A stretch of DNA of 7,610 bases, taken from contig JAGGUS010000252.1 in NCBI GenBank assembly GCA_021158375.1, positions 1-7,610 of the forward strand, written 5' to 3'. Source of the stretch: Thermoprotei archaeon. Lineage in GTDB: Archaea > Thermoproteota > Thermoprotei > QMSL01 > B3-G16. Positions 1 through 5,101 of this stretch are shown piece by piece (position 1 is the stretch's first letter; each line of letters opens with the position of its first letter). Position numbers and translations under genes: made by a program. Under the pieces are notes generated by a model. The model had not been told where the DNA came from. It did no database searches and saw only the letters and a list, made by a program, of their open reading frames with translations.

Positions 1-345
1 AATGCAGCTAAGGCTATGTTTAATGTAATGACAGATATAGACAAAATTACACCGAATATAGTGCGAGAGGTAAACATTAAAGAAGAAGACTTAGAGGCAC
101 TCTTATATAGCTGGCTTGAGAATTTATTGATACTTTTCGATTCAGAGGGCTTGGTCTTCTCAAAGTTTAAAGTAAAGATAGAGAAAAGAAATGACCATTA
201 CTTATTAAAGGGAAGAGCTTGGGGAGAGAGATTTGATCCCAAAAAGCATCCATCTAAAACAGAGGTCAAAGCGGTTACATACTCTTTAATGGAAATTCAT
301 GAAGAAGAGGGCAATTCATACGTAAAATTTGTTCTGGATATCTAA
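1..345 (+). CDS. archease, RtcB ligase cofactor (5'-truncated by window edge)
   Basis: The reading frame is open from base 1 (N-A-A-K-A-M-F-N-V-M-T-D) to a TAA at 343-345, so 114 residues are visible. Archease is usually about 135-145 residues, so roughly the first 25-30, including the conserved N-terminal His/Asp region, lie outside the window. The Met at 16 is internal: the residues before it match the family's usual A-x-A-M-F-x-V-M-T-D stretch. Other family features are the central G-R-A-W-G-E segment followed by D-P-x-K-H, and the C-terminal K-A-V-T-Y block ending in V-x-F-V-L-D-I. Archease speeds the guanylylation and turnover of RtcB. Its position directly before rtcB on the same strand supports the call. 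The 64-bp gap to the rtcB ATG contains a separate TATA box, so the two may be transcribed independently. It is a cytosolic accessory protein with no membrane segment. Confidence 0.9.
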   Translation, partial: NAAKAMFNVMTDIDKITPNIVREVNIKEEDLEALLYSWLENLLILFDSEGLVFSKFKVKIEKRNDHYLLKGRAWGERFDPKKHPSKTEVKAVTYSLMEIHEEEGNSYVKFVLDI

Positions 346-366
346 TATAAAAGGCAAATATAAAAA

Positions 367-378
367 AGCATTTAAACC
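367..378 (+). promoter_or_regulatory. TATA/BRE-like promoter of rtcB
   Basis: The sequence agcatttaaacc has a TATA-like core (tttaaa, 371-376) behind a purine-rich BRE-like stretch. A start site about 26 nt downstream would fall near base 400. That leaves only a short leader before the ATG at 410 and makes the upstream TTG at 404 an unlikely start. The position is inferred from consensus and spacing only. Confidence 0.5.
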
Positions 379-409
379 ACTTATGGGTAGGATATTCTAG
401 GTTTTGAAC

Positions 410-1861
410 ATGGTTCCTCCTTTAAAAAGAATTTCGGAATTCGTGTGGGAAATTCCACAAAAATATAAGCCGCAAATGAAAGTACCAGCTAGGATATTCT
501 CAGATGAAGTACTACTAGAGAAGATGAAGAGTGACCTAACTTTAGAGCAAGCAGCTAACGTAGCCTGTTTACCAGGAATATACAAATACTCGATAGTACT
601 TCCTGATGGACATCAAGGATATGGTTTTCCGATAGGAGGTGTAGCTGCAATAGACTATGAAGAGGGAGTAGTAAGTCCTGGAGGAGTTGGCTATGATATA
701 AATTGTGGTGTCAGACTCTTGAGGACAGATTTAAGCTATAATGATGTAAAACCGAGGCTTAAGGAGTTAGTTGATACGTTATTTAGAATGGTACCATCAG
801 GGCTTGGATCAAGAGGACATGTAAGATTAAGCATGAGGGAGCTTGATGAAGTATTAGCATCAGGAGTAGAGTGGGCCGTTGCACATGGGTATGGATGGGA
901 GGAGGATTTAGACAGAATAGAAGAAAGAGGAAGTATGAAAATAGCAGATCCTGATAAAGTATCAGATACAGCTAAGAGGAGAGGTAGCGCTCAATTAGGT
1001 ACATTAGGTAGCGGTAATCACTTCTTAGAAATACAGGTTGTTGATAAGATATATAATCCTGAAGTAGCGAAAGCGTTCGGGATAACACATGAAGGACAGA
1101 TCACAGTAATGATACATACGGGTAGTAGAGGGCTTGGTCATCAGGTATGTAGCGATTACCTTAGGATAATGGAACGTGCAGTTAGACGCTATGGAATAAA
1201 GCTACCGGACAGAGAACTAGCCGCAGTGCCCGTGAAGAGCAGAGAAGGGGAAGCATATATGGCAGCTATGGCTGCTGCTGCTAATTTCGCATGGACTAAC
1301 AGACAGATGATAATGCATTGGGTAAGAGAGGCGTTTAGGAAAGTATTCAAGCAATCCCCTGAGGATCTTGGAATGCATTTAGTCTACGATGTGGCACACA
1401 ACATAGCTAAGATAGAGGAACATATAGTGGATAGAAATGCGAAAAGGAAAGTTGTAGTACATAGAAAAGGAGCTACTAGGGCGTTTCCAAGAGGGCATCC
1501 AGCAGTTCCTGCAATATATCGTAGTGTAGGGCAACCTGTCCTAATTCCTGGAAGTATGGGAACTGCATCATGGGTACTCGTAGGAACTGAGACTGCAATG
1601 AGAATAACGTTTGGTTCTACAGCTCATGGAGCCGGGAGATACCTTAGTAGGGCCGCAGCAGTAAGAACTTGGAGGCCAAGGGAGATAGCAGTACAACTTG
1701 AGAAGAAGGGAGTAGTATTGAGAGCAGCAAACGCAAGGGTAATAGCGGAGGAGGCACCAGGTGCCTATAAGGATGTAGATAGAGTAGTAGAGGTATCTCA
1801 TAGAGTTGGAATAGCAACTAAAGTAGCAAGGTTAGTTCCAATAGGCGTTACTAAAGGCTAA
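410..1861 (+). CDS. rtcB: RNA-splicing ligase RtcB (tRNA ligase)
   Basis: This is the GTP- and Mn2+-dependent ligase that joins 2',3'-cyclic phosphate and 5'-OH RNA ends, the last step of archaeal tRNA splicing. From the ATG at 410 it has 483 residues, close to the roughly 480 of archaeal RtcB. Metal-site residues are visible in their usual settings: Cys99 in D-I-N-C-G-V-R, His204 in G-S-G-N-H-F-L-E, His236 in M-I-H-T-G-S-R-G and His330 in V-A-H-N-I-A-K. The guanylylated histidine is His406 in S-T-A-H-G-A-G-R. H-R-K-G-A-T-R-A-F-P and P-G-S-M-G-T-A-S are also present. No intein interrupts it, although some archaeal RtcBs carry one. A TTG two codons upstream (404) is possible, but the promoter position favours 410. 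It follows archease, its known cofactor, and converges on rps7 with a 63-bp gap. Two intron-bearing tRNA genes, likely substrates, lie within 3.5 kb. Confidence 0.97.
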   Translation: MVPPLKRISEFVWEIPQKYKPQMKVPARIFSDEVLLEKMKSDLTLEQAANVACLPGIYKYSIVLPDGHQGYGFPIGGVAAIDYEEGVVSPGGVGYDINCGVRLLRTDLSYNDVKPRLKELVDTLFRMVPSGLGSRGHVRLSMRELDEVLASGVEWAVAHGYGWEEDLDRIEERGSMKIADPDKVSDTAKRRGSAQLGTLGSGNHFLEIQVVDKIYNPEVAKAFGITHEGQITVMIHTGSRGLGHQVCSDYLRIMERAVRRYGIKLPDRELAAVPVKSREGEAYMAAMAAAANFAWTNRQMIMHWVREAFRKVFKQSPEDLGMHLVYDVAHNIAKIEEHIVDRNAKRKVVVHRKGATRAFPRGHPAVPAIYRSVGQPVLIPGSMGTASWVLVGTETAMRITFGSTAHGAGRYLSRAAAVRTWRPREIAVQLEKKGVVLRAANARVIAEEAPGAYKDVDRVVEVSHRVGIATKVARLVPIGVTKG

Positions 1862-1924
1862 GTCCTTTAAATACTTTCAAAACTTCAGAAGAACTATAAC
1901 TAAATTAAAGTATAGTGAATAATC

Positions 1925-2536
1925 TTATCTTGAGGCTGCGGCTATACGCTCTATTTCATCTTTCTGCCTTATTGCATAGCTCTTAGGATCGTTGTTAGCT
2001 GCAAGGATGATCTCATCAGCTAGGCATTCTTCTATTGACTTGGGATTGCTGAATGCAGCCATCTTAGCGCCTTCTGCAATAAATCTCAAAGCTAGGTCAA
2101 CACGTCTTTGAGGAGCTACATCTACTGCCACGTGATATACTATACCACCATAAGCTATTCTAGTAGTCTCCTCTCTTGGAGCAGCGTTTTGAATTGCATC
2201 AACTAGGACTTGAATTGGATTCTTCCCTGTCCTTAAATAAATTATGTCGAAAGCTTTCTTGACTATATTATATGCCAAGTGCTTCTTTCCGGTATTCCTA
2301 CCGCCCCTCATTAGCTTATTAATTAATCTTTCAACAATATTAACATCAGCCTTTCCAAATCTCCTCTTAGCATGTCTACCTCCACTATGTGGCAAGTAAA
2401 CTGGTTTGAGGCATATATAGTCTCGAAGCCCAGGATCTTTTATTTCAATACCTTCCCAATCCCACTTACCGAAGAGCTTTATGTTACGATCTCTTAACGT
2501 AACGTATTTCTCTTGTGTTGTACTTTCAGCGCTCAT
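1925..2536 (-). CDS. rps7: 30S ribosomal protein S7 (archaeal uS7)
   Basis: This 203-residue protein is typical of archaeal S7, which nucleates assembly of the 16S rRNA 3' major domain and lies near the E site. The family core K-P-V-Y-L-P-H-S-G-G-R-H-A-K-R-R-F-G starts near residue 44. It is followed by V-E-R-L-I-N-K-L-M-R, K-N-P-I-Q-V-L-V-D-A-I-Q-N, the P-R-E-E-T-T-R-I-x-Y-G-G signature and the basic C-terminal end K-D-E-I-E-R-I-A-A-A-S-R. The start is the first ATG after a TATA element about 27 nt upstream, which implies a leaderless or nearly leaderless mRNA. The gene stands alone: its neighbours are convergent rtcB and a divergent sugar kinase, rather than the rps12 and elongation factor 1-alpha genes that often flank rps7 in archaea. 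Confidence 0.97.
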   Translation of the reverse strand: MSAESTTQEKYVTLRDRNIKLFGKWDWEGIEIKDPGLRDYICLKPVYLPHSGGRHAKRRFGKADVNIVERLINKLMRGGRNTGKKHLAYNIVKKAFDIIYLRTGKNPIQVLVDAIQNAAPREETTRIAYGGIVYHVAVDVAPQRRVDLALRFIAEGAKMAAFSNPKSIEECLADEIILAANNDPKSYAIRQKDEIERIAAASR

Positions 2537-2557
2537 AAAGACCGCCTTGTAGTATGA

Positions 2558-2580
2558 ACTTTATAAATTAAATATAAAGC
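2558..2580. promoter_or_regulatory. divergent promoter region of rps7 (-) and PfkB kinase (+)
   Basis: The 73-bp gap between the two starts holds two abutting AT-rich TATA-like elements. The first, tttataaa at 2560-2567, is a perfect palindrome whose centre lies about 27 bp from the rps7 ATG. The second, aaatataaag at 2570-2579, lies about 35 bp before the kinase ATG. Spacing assigns the first to rps7 with a leaderless transcript and the second to the kinase with a leader of under 10 nt. Assignment is by consensus only. Confidence 0.5.
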
Positions 2581-2609
2581 TTCCGCTCTACTTAATAAGG
2601 GATTCATAA

Positions 2610-3560
2610 ATGGACGTTATATGTATTGGAGAGATAATTGTCGATTTCATACCAATCAATGACTTTACCTATAAGGCGTGTTTTGGAGGAGCACCCATGA
2701 ATTGTGCAATTGCATGCGCACATCTAGGACTAAAAGTAGGCGCAATTACTGCAGTAGGCAACGATGCTTTTGGCAGATTCTTAATAAACACTCTTGCCAG
2801 CCATAAAGTTGATATAACCCATGTAAAGAAAATTCCGAATACTCGGACTACATTAGCATTTGTAGTTAAATTACCTGGTGGTGAGAGAGAGTTCTTCTTT
2901 TATAGGAAACCATGGAGTTTAAGCGCCGATACAGAGCTTAAGTTCACAGATTCGGATATAGACTATCTAAGACTAGCTAAGGTGGTTCATATATCGGGTT
3001 TTGCATTATCTCAGGAGCCATCACGTTCTGAAATACTTAAAATTCTCCCTAAATTGAAGTCCCATAATATATTAATTTCTTTAGATCCTACATTTAGGAT
3101 TGATGTATGGGATAGTGAGGAGAAAGCTAGAGAAACATACGCTACTGTCCTAAAATACGTTGATATATTGTTAGCTACGCTTAAAGAACACTCTTTATTA
3201 TTCGAAACAAACGATGTAGGCGAGTGCATAAGATTGGCAAGCAAACATGGAATTAGGATTATTGGAGTTAAAATGGGCGAAAAAGGCGCAATATTATCTG
3301 ATGGCAATAATATCTTCTTTATGAAAGCCTACAAAGTCCCTGTAAAGGATACCGTAGGTGCGGGTGATGCCTGGAATGCAGGAATCCTTTATGGCATAGT
3401 GAAAGGGTTACCTTTAGATCACTCATTAAGGATCGCGAATGCAATTGCAGCAATAAAATGCATGCATGTAGGAGCGATTGTAGGATTGCCTACAATTGAG
3501 GAAGTTAGAAAATTCATCAATCTTCATAAGGAAAATGCCCCCAAACGAGTTATTCTATGA
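2610..3560 (+). CDS. PfkB/ribokinase-family carbohydrate kinase (fructokinase-like)
   Basis: This 316-residue cytosolic kinase probably transfers phosphate from ATP to a sugar or sugar derivative. Visible family features are an N-terminal D-V-I-C-I-G-E-I-I-V-D-F, the sugar-site glycine pair in F-G-G-A-P-M-N-C-A (Gly26-Gly27), G-x-D-x-F-G-type sequence near 50-55, and the C-terminal signature D-T-V-G-A-G-D-A-W, in which Asp253 is the expected catalytic base and G-A-G-D the anion hole. The G-G-A-P-M-N-x-A and D-P-x-x-R-x-x-V-W patterns resemble fructokinases and 2-keto-3-deoxygluconate kinases more than adenosine or nucleoside kinases. Two usually conserved positions differ: D-P-N becomes D-P-T (Thr161), and the N-x-x-E metal motif reads T-L-K-E (Thr190). 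The substrate cannot be assigned from sequence alone. The ATG at 2610 lies about 35 nt after a TATA element and has no clear Shine-Dalgarno site. Confidence 0.88.
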   Translation: MDVICIGEIIVDFIPINDFTYKACFGGAPMNCAIACAHLGLKVGAITAVGNDAFGRFLINTLASHKVDITHVKKIPNTRTTLAFVVKLPGGEREFFFYRKPWSLSADTELKFTDSDIDYLRLAKVVHISGFALSQEPSRSEILKILPKLKSHNILISLDPTFRIDVWDSEEKARETYATVLKYVDILLATLKEHSLLFETNDVGECIRLASKHGIRIIGVKMGEKGAILSDGNNIFFMKAYKVPVKDTVGAGDAWNAGILYGIVKGLPLDHSLRIANAIAAIKCMHVGAIVGLPTIEEVRKFINLHKENAPKRVIL

Positions 3561-3570
3561 AATATTGGTC

Positions 3571-3623
3571 AAACCCTTTAGCAATAATCACAGATTATAG
3601 AGTTATTTCTTTTAAGGGTTTTT
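3571..3623 (+). terminator. nested hairpin with T-run after the sugar kinase gene
   Basis: Eleven bases past the kinase stop, aaaccctt (3571-3578) pairs perfectly with aagggttt (3614-3621), and a run of five T (3619-3623) overlaps the end. Inside the 35-nt loop sits a second perfect hairpin, ataatc-aca-gattat (3584-3598). An intrinsic-like terminator for the kinase transcript is the simplest reading, although archaeal termination depends mainly on T-rich stretches and the stem may be incidental. Confidence 0.35.
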
Positions 3624-3696
3624 AAAAGTGGTAAAACTACATAGGTAACTCTACATAATAACACGATATTGCTTCTCTTATCTTATAGCGTATTTT
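3624..3696. other. intergenic stretch with no recognised feature
   Basis: This AT-rich stretch lies between the hairpin after the kinase gene and the 3' end of tRNA-Lys. It contains a short imperfect repeat (actacata at 3636-3643, ctacata at 3652-3658) and no ORF of substance. On the tRNA strand the sequence after CCA is A-rich rather than T-rich, so no clear terminator for tRNA-Lys is visible. Confidence 0.5.
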
Positions 3697-3791
3697 TGGC
3701 GGGCCGGCCGGGATTTGAACCCGGGACCGCCGGGTTAAGAGCCCGGCGCTATAGGTGGTGGCCCACCTCTACCTGGCTGAGCTACCGGCCC
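3697..3791 (-). tRNA. tRNA-Lys(CTT) with D-arm intron and encoded CCA
   Basis: The minus strand folds as a tRNA. The acceptor is GGGCCGG/CCGGCCC with discriminator G at 3700 and encoded CCA at 3697-3699. The anticodon stem is CCGGG/CCCGG around loop CTCTTAA, giving anticodon CTT (lysine, AAG codons). The T arm is CCGGG-TTCAAAT-CCCGG. Without CCA the gene is 92 nt. Removing 18 nt from the D arm leaves a regular 74-nt tRNA and restores the D stem GCTC/GAGC; unspliced, that stem's 3' strand is broken after GAG. There is no intron at the common 37/38 position. A TATA element lies 32 bp upstream. The gene runs opposite to both flanking protein genes. Confidence 0.95.
3749..3766 (-). other. 18-nt non-canonical tRNA-Lys intron in the 3' strand of the D stem
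   Basis: The insert GTGGGCCACCACCTATAG separates D-stem bases GAG (22-24) from C25. Because its ends repeat AG, the junction can slide by two bases, to 3751-3768 (cuts after position 22, 23 or 24). It folds into a strong hairpin AGGTGG-GCCA-CCACCT (3768 down to 3753) followed by unpaired ATA. With the cuts at 3751-3768 the 3' site sits in a three-base bulge, but no symmetric canonical bulge-helix-bulge with a 4-bp central helix forms, so this would be a relaxed motif. Exact cut sites are inferred. Confidence 0.85.
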
Positions 3792-3817
3792 ACTCCCTAA
3801 ATCTCATAATACATGAG

Positions 3818-3831
3818 ATATATTTAAAGGT
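3818..3831 (-). promoter_or_regulatory. TATA/BRE promoter of tRNA-Lys
   Basis: Read on the minus strand, aacctttaaatata is a BRE-like plus TATA element. Its TATA centre lies about 32 bp before the mature 5' end at 3791, which would give a pre-tRNA leader of about 5 nt for RNase P to remove. The tRNA-Met promoter in this window has the same spacing. Confidence 0.6.
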
Positions 3832-3952
3832 TTAGAGAGCTAAGCTAAGGCTAGATAACTAAGAAGCTTGTGATGAGTGCCTATCCAAAATTTAATTTCA
3901 GGAATATGGGAGATATTAATTTGTAGAGTTAAGTAAAGAAGAAAGTGACGAT
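3832..3952. other. upstream region of mevalonate kinase
   Basis: This stretch separates the divergent tRNA-Lys and mevalonate kinase genes. A weak TATA-like sequence (agatattaattt, 3911-3922) lies 43-54 bp before the preferred kinase start and is the best promoter candidate. GTGATGA at 3870 resembles a box C motif but has no partner box D. I see no ORF or RNA gene here. Confidence 0.35.
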
Positions 3953-3954
3953 AT

Positions 3955-3959
3955 GGTGA
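3955..3959 (+). promoter_or_regulatory. Shine-Dalgarno site that decides the mevalonate kinase start
   Basis: GGTGA is complementary to the 3' end of archaeal 16S rRNA and lies 5 nt before the ATG at 3965. It begins inside the alternative ATG at 3953, which argues that the shorter protein is the translated one. Confidence 0.55.
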
Positions 3960-3964
3960 GCATA

Positions 3965-4933
3965 ATGGCTAATGAATGGATCGTAGCTTCAGCCCCAGGT
4001 AAGGTAATACTAGCAGGAGAACATTTTGTTGTAAAAGGAGAGCCAGCTATAGCCATGGCTATAAGCCTAAGAGCAAGGGCATATGTTAGGTTCAGAGAAG
4101 ATAGGGACATAGTAATTGAATCGGAAGACCTAAAAGTAAGGAGTGTTCCAACAAGAGGTATTGTAAAGGAGGAGTTAATACCGATAGTGAGTATAGTGAA
4201 TAAAATTGTTGAAATGAGCAATTGTAACAGAGGGATAGAGCTTAGAATAAAATCAGAGATACCACCCGCTTCCGGCATGGGTTCCTCAGCAGCAGTAGCG
4301 GTTGCTTGTGCAGCCGCTCTTAATGAGCTCCTCAACTTAAACTTAGGGTTAGATGAGATATGTAAGATTGCGTATGAGGCTGAAGTAATAGTTCATAAAA
4401 AGCCCAGTGGAATAGACAATACTATTTCTACGTATGGAGGAGTAATATTGTATCGTAAGGGTAAAGGATTCGAGAGTATTCAATATAATATAAAGAACCA
4501 TAAGTTCATTCTAGCCGATTCTGGATTACCTAGAAACACAGGCGTAATGGTTTCTAATGTCCTGTCATTATATAGTAGATACGAAAGGATTCTTAAACAT
4601 GTATACAAAGCATCAAGAGAACTTGTAATGATGGTAGTGGATGCGTTAAGAAAAGGAGATGCTGAGATGCTTGGCGACTTAATGAATATAAACCATGGAC
4701 TCCTGTCAGCTATAGGGGTATCAAACGCTAAATTAGAGGAGCTAGTATATATAGCAAGGATGAGCGGGGCAAAGGGAGCTAAAATAACAGGTGCAGGTGG
4801 TGGTGGATTTATAGTAGCGCTAGTGGATAATTCATCATATAGTAAAGTCATGAATGCATTAAGAACAGTTAGCCGAAGGGTCTTTGTAACGGAAGTCAGT
4901 AAAGATGGAGTCAAAATTGAGAAAGATAATTAA
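3965..4933 (+). CDS. mvk: mevalonate kinase (GHMP kinase superfamily)
   Basis: This enzyme phosphorylates mevalonate with ATP in the mevalonate route to the isoprenoid chains of archaeal membrane lipids. All GHMP landmarks are present (numbering from 3965, 322 residues): motif 1 A-P-G-K-V-I-L-A-G-E-H at 10-20; the phosphate loop P-P-A-S-G-M-G-S-S-A-A at about 100-110; K-P-S-G-I-D-N with the catalytic Asp at about 151; D-S-G-L-P-R-N-T, typical of mevalonate kinases, at about 185; and motif 3 K-I-T-G-A-G-G-G-G-F at 273-282. An in-frame ATG four codons earlier (3953) is possible. However, GGTGA at 3955-3959, a good match to the archaeal anti-Shine-Dalgarno, sits 5 nt before the ATG at 3965 and would overlap the earlier start, so 3965 is preferred. 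It appears monocistronic, followed by tRNA-Met. Confidence 0.93.
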   Translation: MANEWIVASAPGKVILAGEHFVVKGEPAIAMAISLRARAYVRFREDRDIVIESEDLKVRSVPTRGIVKEELIPIVSIVNKIVEMSNCNRGIELRIKSEIPPASGMGSSAAVAVACAAALNELLNLNLGLDEICKIAYEAEVIVHKKPSGIDNTISTYGGVILYRKGKGFESIQYNIKNHKFILADSGLPRNTGVMVSNVLSLYSRYERILKHVYKASRELVMMVVDALRKGDAEMLGDLMNINHGLLSAIGVSNAKLEELVYIARMSGAKGAKITGAGGGGFIVALVDNSSYSKVMNALRTVSRRVFVTEVSKDGVKIEKDN

Positions 4934-4953
4934 GTATGAGATAAAGCGTCAAA

Positions 4954-4963
4954 AGTTTAATAT
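4954..4963 (+). promoter_or_regulatory. TATA-like promoter of tRNA-Met
   Basis: The element agtttaatat is preceded by an A-rich stretch and centred about 32 bp before the tRNA 5' end at 4990, the same spacing as at tRNA-Lys. It begins only 20 bp after the mevalonate kinase stop codon, so the tRNA probably has its own transcript. Confidence 0.45.
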
Positions 4964-4989
4964 GAGGATCTGAGATATTCTATCTAGGT

Positions 4990-5085
4990 GCCGGGGTAGC
5001 TTAGCCTGGTAGAGCGCCGGACTCATAAAGCCTTTAATGGCATGTATTCCGGAGGTCCCGGGTTCAAATCCCGGCCCCGGCACCA
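4990..5085 (+). tRNA. elongator tRNA-Met(CAT) with canonical-position intron and encoded CCA
   Basis: The acceptor GCCGGGG/CCCCGGC has discriminator A at 5082 and encoded CCA at 5083-5085. The D stem is GCTT/GAGC, with a T13-G22 wobble. The anticodon stem CCGGA/TCCGG (5017-5021, 5048-5052) encloses CTCATA, then a 19-nt insert, then T. The T arm is CCGGG-TTCAAAT-CCCGG. Removing the insert leaves 74 nt. The G1-C72 pair and ordinary acceptor fit elongator Met rather than initiator Met, which in archaea normally has an A1-U72 pair. A CAT anticodon could also be tRNA-Ile2 with a modified C34. I favour elongator Met from the acceptor and discriminator, with some uncertainty. The T arm is identical to that of tRNA-Lys. 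Confidence 0.93.
5028..5046 (+). other. 19-nt tRNA-Met intron at position 37/38
   Basis: The insert AAGCCTTTAATGGCATGTA follows A37 (5027) and precedes T38 (5047). It can form a bulge-helix-bulge-like fold: anticodon CAT (5024-5026) pairs with intron ATG (5042-5044), AAA at 5027-5029 forms the 5' bulge, TAT at 5045-5047 the 3' bulge, and GCC/GGC (5030-5032, 5039-5041) closes a six-base loop. The central helix is only 3 bp instead of the usual 4. Both cuts fall inside three-base bulges. Confidence 0.88.
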
Positions 5086-5088
5086 TAC

Positions 5089-5101
5089 TTTATGTTTTCT
5101 T
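5089..5101 (+). terminator. T-rich tract after tRNA-Met, inside the rpiA 3' end
   Basis: Three bases after the encoded CCA the plus strand becomes T-rich (ttttatgttttct-like), as expected for archaeal RNA polymerase release. The same bases on the minus strand are the last Lys-rich codons and stop of rpiA. Inferred from base composition only. Confidence 0.3.

Noticed and set aside
388..500. Repeat of the 11-mer taggatattct at 388-398 and 490-500
   Set aside because: The second copy lies inside conserved rtcB coding sequence and no further copies form an array; coincidence in AT-rich DNA is the simplest reading.
1568..1801. Minus-strand open frame inside rtcB
   Set aside because: The plus strand encodes highly conserved RtcB motifs here; the opposite frame gives a Tyr/Cys/Ser-rich translation with no recognisable domain.
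3870..3876. GTGATGA, a perfect box C match suggesting a C/D box guide RNA between tRNA-Lys and mevalonate kinase
   Set aside because: No CTGA box D or D' follows before the mevalonate kinase gene, and no terminal stem is visible.
4480..4914. Long minus-strand open frame (144 codons) opposite mevalonate kinase
   Set aside because: It covers the GHMP motif 3 region of the real gene and has no promoter, ribosome-binding site or recognisable domain; the same applies to the shorter frame opposite the 5' half.
3700..5082. Identical stretch of 23 nt shared by the two tRNA genes in inverted orientation
   Set aside because: It is the T arm plus adjoining bases of both tRNAs, so conserved tRNA sequence explains it; no evidence of an attachment site or mobile element.
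4990..5085. Initiator tRNA-Met
   Set aside because: The first acceptor pair is G-C rather than A-U and the anticodon stem (CCGGA/TCCGG) does not end in the three G-C pairs typical of initiators.
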